A stretch of 64,000 nucleotides of DNA, from assembly GCF_002209355.2 (NCBI RefSeq), contig NZ_CP106855.1, positions 2,542,001 to 2,606,000 on the forward strand. The letters are read 5' to 3'. Of the stretch, positions 24,592 through 33,264 are shown piece by piece. This DNA is from Bdellovibrio sp. SKB1291214 (GTDB lineage Bacteria; Bdellovibrionota; Bdellovibrionia; Bdellovibrionales; Bdellovibrionaceae). Numbering within the stretch: position 1 is the stretch's first letter; every line of letters starts with the position of its first letter. The notes under the pieces are model-generated. The model was not told the origin of the DNA. It ran no database searches and saw only the letters and a list, made by a program, of their open reading frames with translations. The position numbers were made by a program, and so were the translations under genes.

Positions 24592-25587
24592 TTATTCTCC
24601 AAGTTGATTCAGGCTTTTAACGCTGCCTTCGTATTCGGAAATCAGTTTTGCATAGATTTCTCGAACGCTGAGTATTTCTTCGACCAATCCAACGGATTGG
24701 CCTGCTGTCCAAACTGTTTTCCATGTGGGTTTGACGGCGGCTTCTTCTAGGGATTTCATGCCCATTAGGTGAATCAATGGAACCATATATTTCTTAGTCA
24801 GTTTGTGGTCTTTTAAGATTTTCATGGCCCAAGGCAAATCAGTTCCCATTTTTTGAACATAAGGAGTGTTGATCACCGCGGCTGGAGTGCCAGATACACG
24901 AGTTGTCATGACGATGTCTTCCGGAGTCGATTTGATGATGGCATCTTTATAGGCTTGATCTACATCAGCTTCCTTAGAAGCAATAAAGCGAGTTCCGACA
25001 CTGACACCAGAAGCACCCAGTGCCAAGCATGCCGCGATCATGGAGCCATGGGAAATTCCGCCGGCGGCTATGATGGGAATATTTAATCGAGTTTTAAGCC
25101 AAGGAATCAACACAAGTGGGGAGATCGGACCCGCGTGTCCCCCGGCTCCGGCGCCGACGGCGATAACACCATCTGCTCCCAGATCCTGAACTTTTAAAGC
25201 ATGATCCAGATTCGTAACATCGCAAAATACTTTGGCTCCGTTTTTGTGAGCTTCTTGAATCACGGTTTTTGGATTTCCCAAAGAAGTAATGAATAAGTTC
25301 ACGCCGTGATCAAGGGCGATTTTTAAATCGTCATTTTGGCGAGTGTTGGATTTATTAACGATGATGTTGATGCCAATGGGTTTATTGGTTTTTTGGCGAA
25401 TGTCTCTTAATGCGGCTGCGTAATTTTCAAGAGGGCGATAATTCAATGCGGGGAATGTTCCTATCCCGCCAGCCTCACTGGCTTGAGCAACTAGATTTGC
25501 ATTACTCACCAAAAACATCGGTGCTGCGATGATGGGATAATCAATACCCATCATTTCTGTAAAGGGAGTTTTAATTTTTTTAAGCAT
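24592..25587 (-). CDS. nitronate monooxygenase / NPD-family flavoprotein
   Basis: A 331-residue FMN TIM-barrel enzyme of the 2-nitropropane dioxygenase/nitronate monooxygenase family. Marks are PIIAAPMFLVSNANLVA near the start, GAGAGGHAGPISPLVLIPWL near 146-165, and AAGGISHGSMIAACLALGASGVSVGTRF. It oxidises nitronates or acts as an enoyl reductase-like flavoprotein; the true substrate is not known. It overlaps the ClC gene by 8 bases and has GGGG 8 bases before its ATG, so it is the last gene of the TetR-ClC-NMO strand group. Confidence 0.9.
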   Translation of the reverse strand: MLKKIKTPFTEMMGIDYPIIAAPMFLVSNANLVAQASEAGGIGTFPALNYRPLENYAAALRDIRQKTNKPIGINIIVNKSNTRQNDDLKIALDHGVNLFITSLGNPKTVIQEAHKNGAKVFCDVTNLDHALKVQDLGADGVIAVGAGAGGHAGPISPLVLIPWLKTRLNIPIIAAGGISHGSMIAACLALGASGVSVGTRFIASKEADVDQAYKDAIIKSTPEDIVMTTRVSGTPAAVINTPYVQKMGTDLPWAMKILKDHKLTKKYMVPLIHLMGMKSLEEAAVKPTWKTVWTAGQSVGLVEEILSVREIYAKLISEYEGSVKSLNQLGE

Positions 25588-26773
25588 GTGTTTTTACCCC
25601 AATCCTTTGTGAGTGATAAATGCCTTTGTGTCCGGAGCAGAGATAGCTAACGATACAAGCAACCGCACAGAATACTGCACCTTGAGTTCCAAAAAGTTCC
25701 ATTGCCATCACGGTGCAAGCAAGTGGAGTGTTCGCAGCACCGGCAAATACACCGACGAATCCCATTCCACTTAATAGTGACATCGGCAAAGGTAAAATCC
25801 ACGATAGCGCATTGCCTAGTGTCGCGCCCACGAAAAATAACGGAGTGACCTCGCCACCTTTAAATCCCGCTCCCAACGTCACAGCGGTGAACAAAATTTT
25901 TAACACAAAATCATAGGCGGGGACGTGTTGTTGAAATGCTTCAACGATGACATGAACTCCTAAGCCCAAATAGCGATCCGATTGCATCAAGGCGGCTAGC
26001 ACGATAACAATCACGCCGCCCACGAATGCACGGACCATCGGATTATTAATGGCATTTTTAAACAACCGAATCATATGGTGCAGGCTGTAGGAAAAAAGTC
26101 GCGCGCAAAGTCCAAACGCAATGCCCGCGAAAACCGCGTAACCCAAGGGTGCCATATTTAAGGGTGCGACCTCAGATATTTTATAAATTGTATGATGAAT
26201 ACCCCACATTGAAGTGACGCGATCAGCGAAGATCGCCGAGGCAAAACAAGGTAATAAAGCTGCGTAACGAAGTCGACCCACGCGCAAAACTTCCAGGCCG
26301 AAAATGGCTCCCGCCAAGGGTGTTCCAAACACAGAGGAAAAACCGGCGGAGATCCCTGTCATCAATAAAATTTTTCGTTGCTGCCCTTCAAATTCAAAAA
26401 GATGAGTCAGTTGGTCAGATAAGGAGGCGCTCATTTGCACAGCCGTTCCCTCGCGTCCTGCGGAACCACCAAAAAGATGCGTGATCAAAGTTCCTAATAA
26501 AACCAGCGGAGTCATTCGTAAAGGAACAACCTGTTTGGGACTGTGGATTTCGTCCAAAATCAGATCAGTTCCTGCGGCAACTGTTTTTCCGTGGCGATGA
26601 TACATCCAGGCTACTGAAATTCCTGCAACTGGTAATAGCAAAAGCAACCAGGGGTATTCCTGTCTGGTGCGGGTCACGAAATCAAGGGAGGCTAAGAATC
26701 CTGCAGAGGTGGTCCCGGCGAGTGCGCCGATGATCAAAGATATTCCAAGCCATTGCAGAACTGATTTAAACAA
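25580..26773 (-). CDS. ClC-family chloride channel/antiporter
   Basis: A 397-residue membrane protein of the ClC family. Marks are GGSAGREGTAVQMSASLSDQ, the selectivity-filter region AGFSSVFGTPLAGAIFGLEV, and FKGGEVTPLFFVGATLGNAL followed by GVFAGAANTPLACTVMAMEL. No CBS domains. It moves Cl- or F-, probably coupled to protons. The longest frame starts at ATG 26800, inside the stem-loop terminator of tetR and without SD. TTG 26773 has GAGGGGG about 8 bases upstream and is preferred. That SD is the 3' arm of the terminator hairpin. Confidence 0.85.
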   Translation of the reverse strand: MFKSVLQWLGISLIIGALAGTTSAGFLASLDFVTRTRQEYPWLLLLLPVAGISVAWMYHRHGKTVAAGTDLILDEIHSPKQVVPLRMTPLVLLGTLITHLFGGSAGREGTAVQMSASLSDQLTHLFEFEGQQRKILLMTGISAGFSSVFGTPLAGAIFGLEVLRVGRLRYAALLPCFASAIFADRVTSMWGIHHTIYKISEVAPLNMAPLGYAVFAGIAFGLCARLFSYSLHHMIRLFKNAINNPMVRAFVGGVIVIVLAALMQSDRYLGLGVHVIVEAFQQHVPAYDFVLKILFTAVTLGAGFKGGEVTPLFFVGATLGNALSWILPLPMSLLSGMGFVGVFAGAANTPLACTVMAMELFGTQGAVFCAVACIVSYLCSGHKGIYHSQRIGVKTHA

Positions 26774-26813
26774 AAAAATCCCCCTCGATACATTGAGCAT
26801 ACGAGGGGGATTT
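26771..26813 (-). terminator. strong terminator of tetR overlapping the ClC start
   Basis: A perfect 12-bp stem, AAATCCCCCTCG (26776-26787) and its complement at 26802-26813, with 14-base loop. On the minus strand seven T follow the stem. It lies 26 bases after the tetR stop. Its downstream arm doubles as the only SD for the ClC gene. Confidence 0.85.
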
Positions 26814-26838
26814 ATAAGCGCAACTAGAATTTTGCTTT

Positions 26839-27465
26839 TTAAGGTTTCAAATAACGATTGATCAAAATGTAGACTTCTTTTTTGATTTCGTTTTCTCGTT
26901 CAGGTGTTTGTGGACCCAAAAGACTTAATTGCAAGATATTATTAAAGCTGCTCACGATGAACAGGGCAATCATCTCGCGATCACGACCTGGAATTTGTGG
27001 CATGTGCTGCAATACCGCTTTTTGATAGTGTTCAAAGAACACGCGGCGTGTTTCCCAGTAATCAAGCATTCCTTGAACGCCTTGCAAAGCCGTTCTTAGA
27101 GGGCGGTTGTCGTGGAAACGAGCAAAACCGATATCAATAAAGGCATGAATTTTTGCATCCAAGTCAGTGGTTGTTAACTTCGCTAAATTCTCTTCAATAT
27201 ATACCAAGTCTTTTTGCAAAAGATCGTCGATGACAGCAGCTACGATGGCTTCTTTGTTCGCAAAAAATTGATAGAGTGAGCCGATACTAACTCCGGCCAT
27301 TTCCGCAATCTTATCTGTCGTGATGGCATGATAAGGTTCTTGCACTAAGAGACGTGCACAAGATTCAACAATACTCGCCACAGTTTCTTTAGAGCGTTTT
27401 TGTACCGGAATTTTCAACATATACTTTTTATCCGGATTGTTGTGGCTTATTGGACTGGCACCCAT
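26839..27465 (-). CDS. TetR-family transcriptional regulator
   Basis: A 208-residue repressor-type regulator. The N-terminal HTH is clear: ITTDKIAEMAGVSIGSLYQFFANKEAIVAAV at about 50-80. The C-terminal ligand domain (FARFHDNRPLRTALQGVQGM) has no recognised ligand. AAGGAGG lies 6 bases before ATG 27465. It ends at a strong terminator, but ClC and NMO follow on the same strand and may be its targets. Confidence 0.93.
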   Translation of the reverse strand: MGASPISHNNPDKKYMLKIPVQKRSKETVASIVESCARLLVQEPYHAITTDKIAEMAGVSIGSLYQFFANKEAIVAAVIDDLLQKDLVYIEENLAKLTTTDLDAKIHAFIDIGFARFHDNRPLRTALQGVQGMLDYWETRRVFFEHYQKAVLQHMPQIPGRDREMIALFIVSSFNNILQLSLLGPQTPERENEIKKEVYILINRYLKP

Positions 27466-27892
27466 ACTTCCTCCTTGTCTCGAGGTTTATTAACTAAGCT
27501 CAGGTTCATATTCGGCCACGTGGGTTTGATATTCAATACCAGTATCTAAAGTGCTAATTAGTAATACCAAGGAGTCAGCCTAGGATACATGTGAGAATTT
27601 TTTCTGAACCATTGTCTCATTCTAATTCATTTTTAAATTGCGGTTAGTTTATTACATGGCCGCAATAATACTACCCTCAATTCCTCATTTTCACGAATTT
27701 TTAACACATAATTTGCTGATAAGTTACGCAATTTCCAGGAGATTCCATCTGAAGTCCTTAGGTGCCTGTGTATAATTCCAGTCTGATCAAAATAAACTCA
27801 TGTTAACTTACAAAACAAATGGGATTCCTTGGAAATGCTTAGTCATTAAGCACGAGACCTAGAGCCTCATATTTGGAAAAGTTCAAGAAATC
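27466..27892. other. long gap between tetR and the luxR-type gene
   Basis: No gene is supported. The tract is AT-rich and should hold the tetR promoter. CTAATTAG near 27557-27564 is a small palindrome close to tetR, a possible autoregulatory site, but the evidence is slight. Confidence 0.4.
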
Positions 27893-27942
27893 ATGATCAA
27901 GATCATTCTGGGTTTTCGGTGGTAAATGGCATAATATGAACT
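27893..27942 (+). promoter_or_regulatory. FNR/CRP-type site and promoter of the Cys-rich regulator
   Basis: ATGATCAAGATCAT at 27893-27906 contains TGAT-N4-ATCA, the core of FNR/DNR sites. CATAAT at 27930-27935 is a good -10 box with no good -35. The site centre (27899.5) is 41-43 bases before the expected start of transcription, the class II activator position. Confidence 0.6.
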
Positions 27943-27963
27943 GTTGGACGGGAGGTCCCCAAA

Positions 27964-28455
27964 ATGTGCACTGGTGATAAATTCAGTATGTGTATTCGTA
28001 ACAGCAAAAATGAAGTTGTTTATCAAAACGAAGCTTCGCAAAAAACTTGCGGTTCTAAAGCCCTGGGTGTCTGCGGGAATACCGCTTGTGCCGAGATGAT
28101 GAAGCAAGTTGAAGAAACAGCTCCCGTACAAGATGGCATGAGACTTCATAAAGGCCAGCACATTGAAGGTCAGTTCGTCGACGTTATGTTGGTAAAAGAC
28201 GGCGAGAATATGATCACCTGTCTGTATCCCATCAAAAACGAAGCTGAAAAAGCCTCTGCCCAAGAAGCCTTTTATGTGAATAAGGGCCTCACTCCGAGCG
28301 AAATTAAAATTATGCAGATGGTGGGACAGGGTTTGAAAAATCAGGAAATCGCCGACAAGCTTTTCATCTCGAAGGCGACTTTGAAAACTCACTTAAATAA
28401 TGCTTATAAGAAGCTTCCAGCTTCGATGCGCCCTCAGCAAGGTCGCGTCGCCTAA
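27964..28455 (+). CDS. LuxR-type HTH regulator with Cys-rich N-terminal domain
   Basis: A 163-residue transcription factor. Residues about 109-155 form a LuxR/GerE HTH (LTPSEIKIMQMVGQGLKNQE and on to FISKATLKTHLNNAYKKL). There is no receiver domain. The N-terminal part instead has Cys2, Cys10, Cys29, Cys37, Cys42 and Cys86, suggesting an Fe-S, metal or redox sensor. SD GGGAGG lies 8 bases before the ATG. The FNR-like site upstream suggests expression under low oxygen or NO. The universal stress protein gene is convergent just downstream. Confidence 0.8.
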   Translation: MCTGDKFSMCIRNSKNEVVYQNEASQKTCGSKALGVCGNTACAEMMKQVEETAPVQDGMRLHKGQHIEGQFVDVMLVKDGENMITCLYPIKNEAEKASAQEAFYVNKGLTPSEIKIMQMVGQGLKNQEIADKLFISKATLKTHLNNAYKKLPASMRPQQGRVA

Positions 28456-28477
28456 AGGATCTTCCGCGGTAGCTTTT

Positions 28478-29449
28478 TTAAGGGGCTGCCGCGTCTCCAA
28501 AGCGATCTTCGATATGATCGTAAAAATGTCTGGTCAAAACATACACTGGACACTCTGCTTGGCGAACCACATTGCGTGTAAAGCTGCCTAAGATCGCAGA
28601 ACTCATTGGCCCACTCTGGGCTTCCATCACAACCAAACCGATATCGTGTTGAGGAATAGCTGCTAAAATGGCTTCATCAATAGATTTATACGAGCTATCA
28701 ATTTGGTATTGAGCCATCACACCTTCAGTGCGCGCCCAGGTGATCCAGTGTTGTGCACGTTGGGATTGATGCTCAATCTGCTGCTCGACGATTTGTTCAA
28801 GACTTAGCATTTTTCCTTTGAAGTTATACACGCGGGGACGCGTGTCCATCTCAAACAAACTTTCAATCGGGCGAGCGATGCAGTGAAAGAGGGTGATTTC
28901 TGCATTGAACTTTTTAGCCAAATTCAACACGTGACGGAAATTTTCTTTCGAGTGATCACCGAACTCGGTCGGGAATAAAATATTCGAAATGGGTTTGGAA
29001 GCCGAATGAGCTCCCACCACAAAAACCGGTACGTCGGATTCAAGCAATAAGCTTTCGGCGAAACTTCCCAAGATAAAGCGTTGAAAGCCTTGGCGTCCGT
29101 GACTTCCCACGACGATCAGGTCAGCATGGGTGCGATCCGCATAATGCGAAAGCGTTTCGGCAGCACCGGAGTGTGATTGAGATGCGTGAGGAATGACCTT
29201 AGGTTCAAGCAAGAACGGGAGATTGTAATCCTCTAAAACTTCTTTAAATAGCGCCTCTGCTGTGCGGGAGTGATCTGTGACCCATGTTGGTACTTCATAA
29301 CTGGGAAGCACGATCTCGTTTTCACGAAGCAAATAGACGGGTTCGATGTCGGCCCCTGTGCTTTCGTGAAGGCGAGTCAAATAGACGGCCATCTTTTGGT
29401 TGAGTTCTTTATTGTCTTCAAAGGCATCCATGGCCCAGATGATTCTCAT
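28478..29449 (-). CDS. tandem universal stress protein (UspA x2)
   Basis: A 323-residue protein with two Usp domains. The first ends with VVGSHGRQGFQRFILGSFAESLLLESDVPVFVV, the second with VVMEAQSGPMSSAILGSFTRNVVRQAECPVYVL. The first domain has the G-x2-G-x9-G(S/T) ATP-binding pattern; the second is less complete. Tandem Usp proteins often respond to low oxygen or energy stress. ATG 29449 has GGGAGG upstream; the upstream ATG at 29488 has none. Confidence 0.9.
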   Translation of the reverse strand: MRIIWAMDAFEDNKELNQKMAVYLTRLHESTGADIEPVYLLRENEIVLPSYEVPTWVTDHSRTAEALFKEVLEDYNLPFLLEPKVIPHASQSHSGAAETLSHYADRTHADLIVVGSHGRQGFQRFILGSFAESLLLESDVPVFVVGAHSASKPISNILFPTEFGDHSKENFRHVLNLAKKFNAEITLFHCIARPIESLFEMDTRPRVYNFKGKMLSLEQIVEQQIEHQSQRAQHWITWARTEGVMAQYQIDSSYKSIDEAILAAIPQHDIGLVVMEAQSGPMSSAILGSFTRNVVRQAECPVYVLTRHFYDHIEDRFGDAAAP

Positions 29450-29544
29450 AACGACCTCCCAGTGGCTGTTAAGCACACCTACCTTCAATTCCGCCCGATA
29501 TCAGGCGCAGAGGGAAGGCCAGGGGAAGCGATTGTGTGAGGATA

Positions 29545-29572
29545 CAAAAAAGGCCCACCATTGGTGAGCCTT
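29545..29572 (-). terminator. terminator of the organophosphate antiporter gene
   Basis: AAGGCCCACC / GGTGAGCCTT stem (one mismatch) with ATT loop. Six T follow on the minus strand. It is 9 bases after the antiporter stop. Confidence 0.75.
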
Positions 29573-29580
29573 TAAAGCTT

Positions 29581-31107
29581 TTAAGTCGTCGAAGGATTTT
29601 CGCTTCGAAGCGCGTTTCCTTGTTCTTTGGCAGCTTCTTGCTCCTGCTTAAGGATGTACTTCTTAGTCGCTTCAGGAAGTTCATTCCACATGCGAAGGGA
29701 CAGGTACAAACCTAGGAACGAAAAAGGAAGAAGGAACAAAGGCCAGTAGTGCCAGCTTTTTGCTGACAAGTAACCGATGGCCAAGGATTGGATACCTGAA
29801 CCCAAGTACACACAACCATCTACGATACCAGAAGCCGTGGCTGTCATTTTCTTACCACCGAAGTCAGCAGCAGCTGTACCAGACATCAGAGAATGCACGC
29901 CGATAACTGCCAAAGTCATCAAGATCGCACAAGCTCCCACGATGTTTGGTTCTTTAGTAAGGAACACAGACATCAAAATCAACAATACGATCATAGTACC
30001 ATTGTTGATCGCAGCTGGTGGACCACGACGGGACTGGAAAAAGCGGTCCGACATCATGCCGGCAGCAAAACCACCGATGATACCAGTTAAGCACAGTAGC
30101 AGGCCCCAGTTTTTTACGAAGAACTCAGACGCATTATAGAAAGCTTCATCCGTGGCCTTCATTTCATGCGCGAAAACCAAATACCACTGCATGATACCGT
30201 TACGAAGAACGCCTGACGTGAAGTCCACAAGAGCGATCGTGTACATAATCGGGTTCGAAAATACTTTTTTAAGAACCAAACCCATTGTGATTTTAACGTT
30301 TTCATCATCACCAGAAGAAGCGTCCGCTGTATCGAATTCGCCGAAGTTTGCTTCAGCTGGAGAATCCTTTAAAAGAACCATGTCGATCAAGGCCCAGCAG
30401 ATCAAAAGGAACGCTGGAATCGTGAACACCAACCATGTGGCATTTGTTGTACCCGTGTCGATCGCAAAGATGTGTTGGATAAAGTTTTGGAAAGCTGTTT
30501 TCGTGCCTTCGATGTGAAGCTTCGAGGCCTCCACAATCGCTTGACCCCAGTCGAATGCGAAATACACACCGAAAGAAATCAAAGTACCAAAGATCGCTCC
30601 AAAGACGCCGCGTTCACGAACGTGGAACCAGTAAGCTTTTACTTTGATGATAGAAACCGCGCCGTAAGATTGGAAGAACATGTTTAAGGCGAACAAGATC
30701 GAGAAAGCGACCACCATGTTCGTTTTCAAACGACCCATGAGGTAAAGATAAGTAGCTCCACCCATGAGTAAGTTCATAATAGATGAACCCAGTGTCGCGA
30801 TGATGATCCCTTTTTTACCGCCGATTTTATCAACGATCGGACCATTGAGAAGGAACGAAAGGCCGTAAGTGATGGTGCCGGCTGCGAAGATGATACCGAA
30901 TTGTTCCTTCGTCATCATGTCACCCAAAGCGTTTTTAGAAACGTTCAGGTTGTAGCGTCCCATGTACAAGAAGGCATAAGACATGCCCAATGGAAACCAG
31001 TTAACGAAACGACGAATCATAAACTTGCGTGAATGATTCAACGGATTGTTGCTGAAGTATAAAAAAATTACCGCAGCAAGACACAGTCCCACGAGAGCTA
31101 AAGCCAT
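29581..31107 (-). CDS. organophosphate:Pi antiporter-like MFS transporter (GlpT/UhpT type)
   Basis: A 508-residue carrier of the OPA family of the major facilitator superfamily, with 12 or more spans. YMGRYNLNVSKNAL in the first span region and GPIVDKIGGKKGI, RERGVFGAIFGT, SGTAAADFGGKKMTATASG match GlpT/UhpT/PgtP-like proteins. It has an extra N-terminal span (residues 3-18) and a long loop after span 6. It probably imports phosphorylated sugars or glycerol phosphate, useful to a cell feeding on prey cytoplasm (inference). GGAGG lies before the ATG. Confidence 0.85.
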   Translation of the reverse strand: MALALVGLCLAAVIFLYFSNNPLNHSRKFMIRRFVNWFPLGMSYAFLYMGRYNLNVSKNALGDMMTKEQFGIIFAAGTITYGLSFLLNGPIVDKIGGKKGIIIATLGSSIMNLLMGGATYLYLMGRLKTNMVVAFSILFALNMFFQSYGAVSIIKVKAYWFHVRERGVFGAIFGTLISFGVYFAFDWGQAIVEASKLHIEGTKTAFQNFIQHIFAIDTGTTNATWLVFTIPAFLLICWALIDMVLLKDSPAEANFGEFDTADASSGDDENVKITMGLVLKKVFSNPIMYTIALVDFTSGVLRNGIMQWYLVFAHEMKATDEAFYNASEFFVKNWGLLLCLTGIIGGFAAGMMSDRFFQSRRGPPAAINNGTMIVLLILMSVFLTKEPNIVGACAILMTLAVIGVHSLMSGTAAADFGGKKMTATASGIVDGCVYLGSGIQSLAIGYLSAKSWHYWPLFLLPFSFLGLYLSLRMWNELPEATKKYILKQEQEAAKEQGNALRSENPSTT

Positions 31108-31598
31108 GGAGAGCCTCCAAATTTAAATTTGCGAGGTGAAGGTAAGCGATAAATATAAAATATGCAATCGGGTGGAGGAGGATATTCTCTTCACAAACTT
31201 TAGGATTCGGTCAGTATCGTCTCAAATGGCTATAAATTCAGCGCATCACGATTTCCCTAGTGCGCCTATCATTCACAAATGGAATTTCTCCTAGAGAATT
31301 TACAGAAACAATCCTAAATCGGGCTCAAATTTGGCGCTTTTCACCCATAAGCAAAACTTATGGAAGGTACTAAAATTATCGTTTTGTGCTTATAGGTCCA
31401 GGTTGATAAGTTGTGTATCAGAAGGAGACAAAAGGTTTGATTCTCCTCCCTCGGAAAGGTCCTTGGACCCCTCTCGAACGCAGAGAGAGCCCGGTCCCAC
31501 AAATATTTTGCTGCTTCCGCAGCGTTCGAAGTCCCACCTCAAAGTCCCACCAAATAAGCCTCCCGAGGGCTTGCGCGCGTGCGCGTACGCATCATGCC
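31108..31598. other. gene-free region upstream of fumarase with GC-rich structured part
   Basis: 31108-31430 is AT-rich with nothing recognisable beyond the antiporter promoter. 31430-31600 is GC-rich with repeated GTCCCAC/AGTCCCACC units, a CTCTC-GAACGCA-GAGAG hairpin, and CGAACGC (about 31477) complementary to GCGTTCG (about 31522). Frames through it lack SD and are not protein-like. It could be a structured RNA or a repeat relic; it does not match 4.5S RNA, RNase P, 6S or tmRNA as far as I can see. Confidence 0.45.
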
Positions 31599-31635
31599 TT
31601 GCCCAGTGGGACGTTGCTGCGTATTCTCAATTGCA
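31599..31635 (+). promoter_or_regulatory. fumarase promoter with start codon at +1
   Basis: TTGCCC at 31599-31604, 17-base spacer, TATTCT at 31622-31627, and ATG 7 bases later at 31635. No SD precedes the ATG, so the message looks leaderless. Confidence 0.5.
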
Positions 31636-33251
31636 TGTCATTTAAGTATTTCCCCCTCTACGAAAAGCAAAAAGATAACACTCAATATCGTAAGATCTCC
31701 TCAGATCACGTCAGCACCCAAAAAATCGGTGACCGTGAAGTTTTGGTCGTCGCACCTGAAGCTTTGGAGCTGATCGCTCAGGAAGCATTGAGTGACGTGT
31801 CGCATTTGCTGCGCTCCGCACACTTACAAAAACTCGAAAATATTCTTCAGGATCCAGAAGCTTCTGCAAATGATCGCTTTGTGGCTGTGGATCTTCTAAA
31901 AAATGCGATTATCGCAGCGCAAATGGAGTTTCCTTCGTGTCAAGATACGGGAACTGCCATCGTAGTTGGTAAAAAAGGGGAAAGCGTCTTTACGGGCTTT
32001 GATGACAAAGAATATTTGTCTAAAGGTGTTTACAACACTTACCAAAAGCGCAACTTGCGTTTTTCACAAATGGCGCCAATCACTTTCTTTGACGAGAAAA
32101 ACACCGGAACTAACTTACCTGCGCAGATTGATATCTACTCTGAAAAGGGTGACGAGTATCATTTCTTGTTCTTGGCAAAGGGCGGTGGTTCTGCGAACAA
32201 ATCTTATTTGCACCAAAAAACCAAGGCGGTTTTAAATCCTGAGGGGTTTGAAAAGTTCGTGAAAGAAGTTTTGGTTTCTTTAGGAACTGCAGCATGTCCC
32301 CCATATCACTTGGCCTTCTGTGTGGGAGGAACTTCTGCCGAGGAAACTTTAAAAATCGTGAAATATGCCTCTGCGGGTTATCTGGATGGTCTGCCGACTT
32401 CTGGTTCTGAAGGGGGCCGTGCTTTCCGTGATCTTGAGATGGAAAAACAAGTCGAAAAATGGGCTCGCGAATCCGGCATTGGGGCGCAGTTCGGTGGTAA
32501 ATACTTCGTGCATGATGTGCGCGTGATTCGTCTGCCTCGTCACGGAGCGAGCTGTCCCATTGGTGTGGGCGTGAGCTGCTCTGCGGATCGCAATATTCGC
32601 GGCAAGATCACGAAGGAAGGTATCTTCCTTGAACAATTGGAACTTCACCCGGAACAGTACTTACCAAATCATTTGCAAGACACGGCGGCTGAAGCCATCA
32701 GCATCGATTTGAATCAACCTATCGAAGAGACATTGAAAATCCTTTCTTCACTGAAAGTGGCAACGCGTGTGATGTTAAACGGTCCTATGATCGTGGCGCG
32801 TGATATTGCGCACTCGAAGCTTAAAGAAAAAGTGGATCGCGGCGAAGGTGTGCCAGATTACTTTAAGCAGTACGCGGTCTATTACGCGGGACCCGCAAAA
32901 ACTCCAAAAGGTTATGCTTCCGGTTCCTTTGGTCCGACGACTTCAGAGCGCATGGATCCATACGTAGATACATTCCAAAGCCTGCGCGGATCAATGATCA
33001 TGCTGGGTAAGGGCAATCGTTCGCAACAGGTGACAGACGCTTGCCAAAAACATGGCGGGTTCTATTTAGGCTCTATCGGTGGACCAGCCGCACGTTTAGG
33101 CAAAGAGTGCATCACGAAAGTGGAAGTTCTAGATTTCCCGGAGCTCGGCATGGAATCCGTCTGGAAAATCGAAGTAAAAGATTTCCCAGCCTTCATCATC
33201 GTAGACGACAAAGGAAACGATTTCTTCAAATCATTCCTTCGCAAAGTCTAA
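31635..33251 (+). CDS. fumA: fumarate hydratase, class I (iron-sulfur)
   Basis: A 538-residue 4Fe-4S fumarase converting fumarate to malate. It carries [17 protein letters not shown], the cluster region [43 protein letters not shown] and, near the end, [12 protein letters not shown]. It holds both class I halves (alpha and beta) in one chain, as in E. coli FumA/Fum[21 protein letters not shown] aligns with the FumA start, so ATG 31635 is right although a longer frame opens at 31413. No SD is seen; the promoter sits directly upstream. Confidence 0.94.
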   Translation: MSFKYFPLYEKQKDNTQYRKISSDHVSTQKIGDREVLVVAPEALELIAQEALSDVSHLLRSAHLQKLENILQDPEASANDRFVAVDLLKNAIIAAQMEFPSCQDTGTAIVVGKKGESVFTGFDDKEYLSKGVYNTYQKRNLRFSQMAPITFFDEKNTGTNLPAQIDIYSEKGDEYHFLFLAKGGGSANKSYLHQKTKAVLNPEGFEKFVKEVLVSLGTAACPPYHLAFCVGGTSAEETLKIVKYASAGYLDGLPTSGSEGGRAFRDLEMEKQVEKWARESGIGAQFGGKYFVHDVRVIRLPRHGASCPIGVGVSCSADRNIRGKITKEGIFLEQLELHPEQYLPNHLQDTAAEAISIDLNQPIEETLKILSSLKVATRVMLNGPMIVARDIAHSKLKEKVDRGEGVPDYFKQYAVYYAGPAKTPKGYASGSFGPTTSERMDPYVDTFQSLRGSMIMLGKGNRSQQVTDACQKHGGFYLGSIGGPAARLGKECITKVEVLDFPELGMESVWKIEVKDFPAFIIVDDKGNDFFKSFLRKV

Positions 33252-33264
33252 AAGGTTCCTGCCT

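Noticed and set aside
26774-26800. ATG 26800 as the start of the ClC protein
   Set aside because: It lies in the loop of the tetR terminator, has no SD, and would translate the hairpin arm. TTG 26773 with GAGGGGG upstream is better.
31515-31560. GCGTTCGAAGTCCCACC and a later CCA looking like a tRNA T arm and 3' end
   Set aside because: The T stem does not pair and no acceptor, D or anticodon arm can be built, so it is not a tRNA.
31413-31634. N-terminal 74-codon extension of fumarase
   Set aside because: The extension covers the promoter and the structured segment and does not resemble protein. The fumarase family begins at the ATG at 31635.
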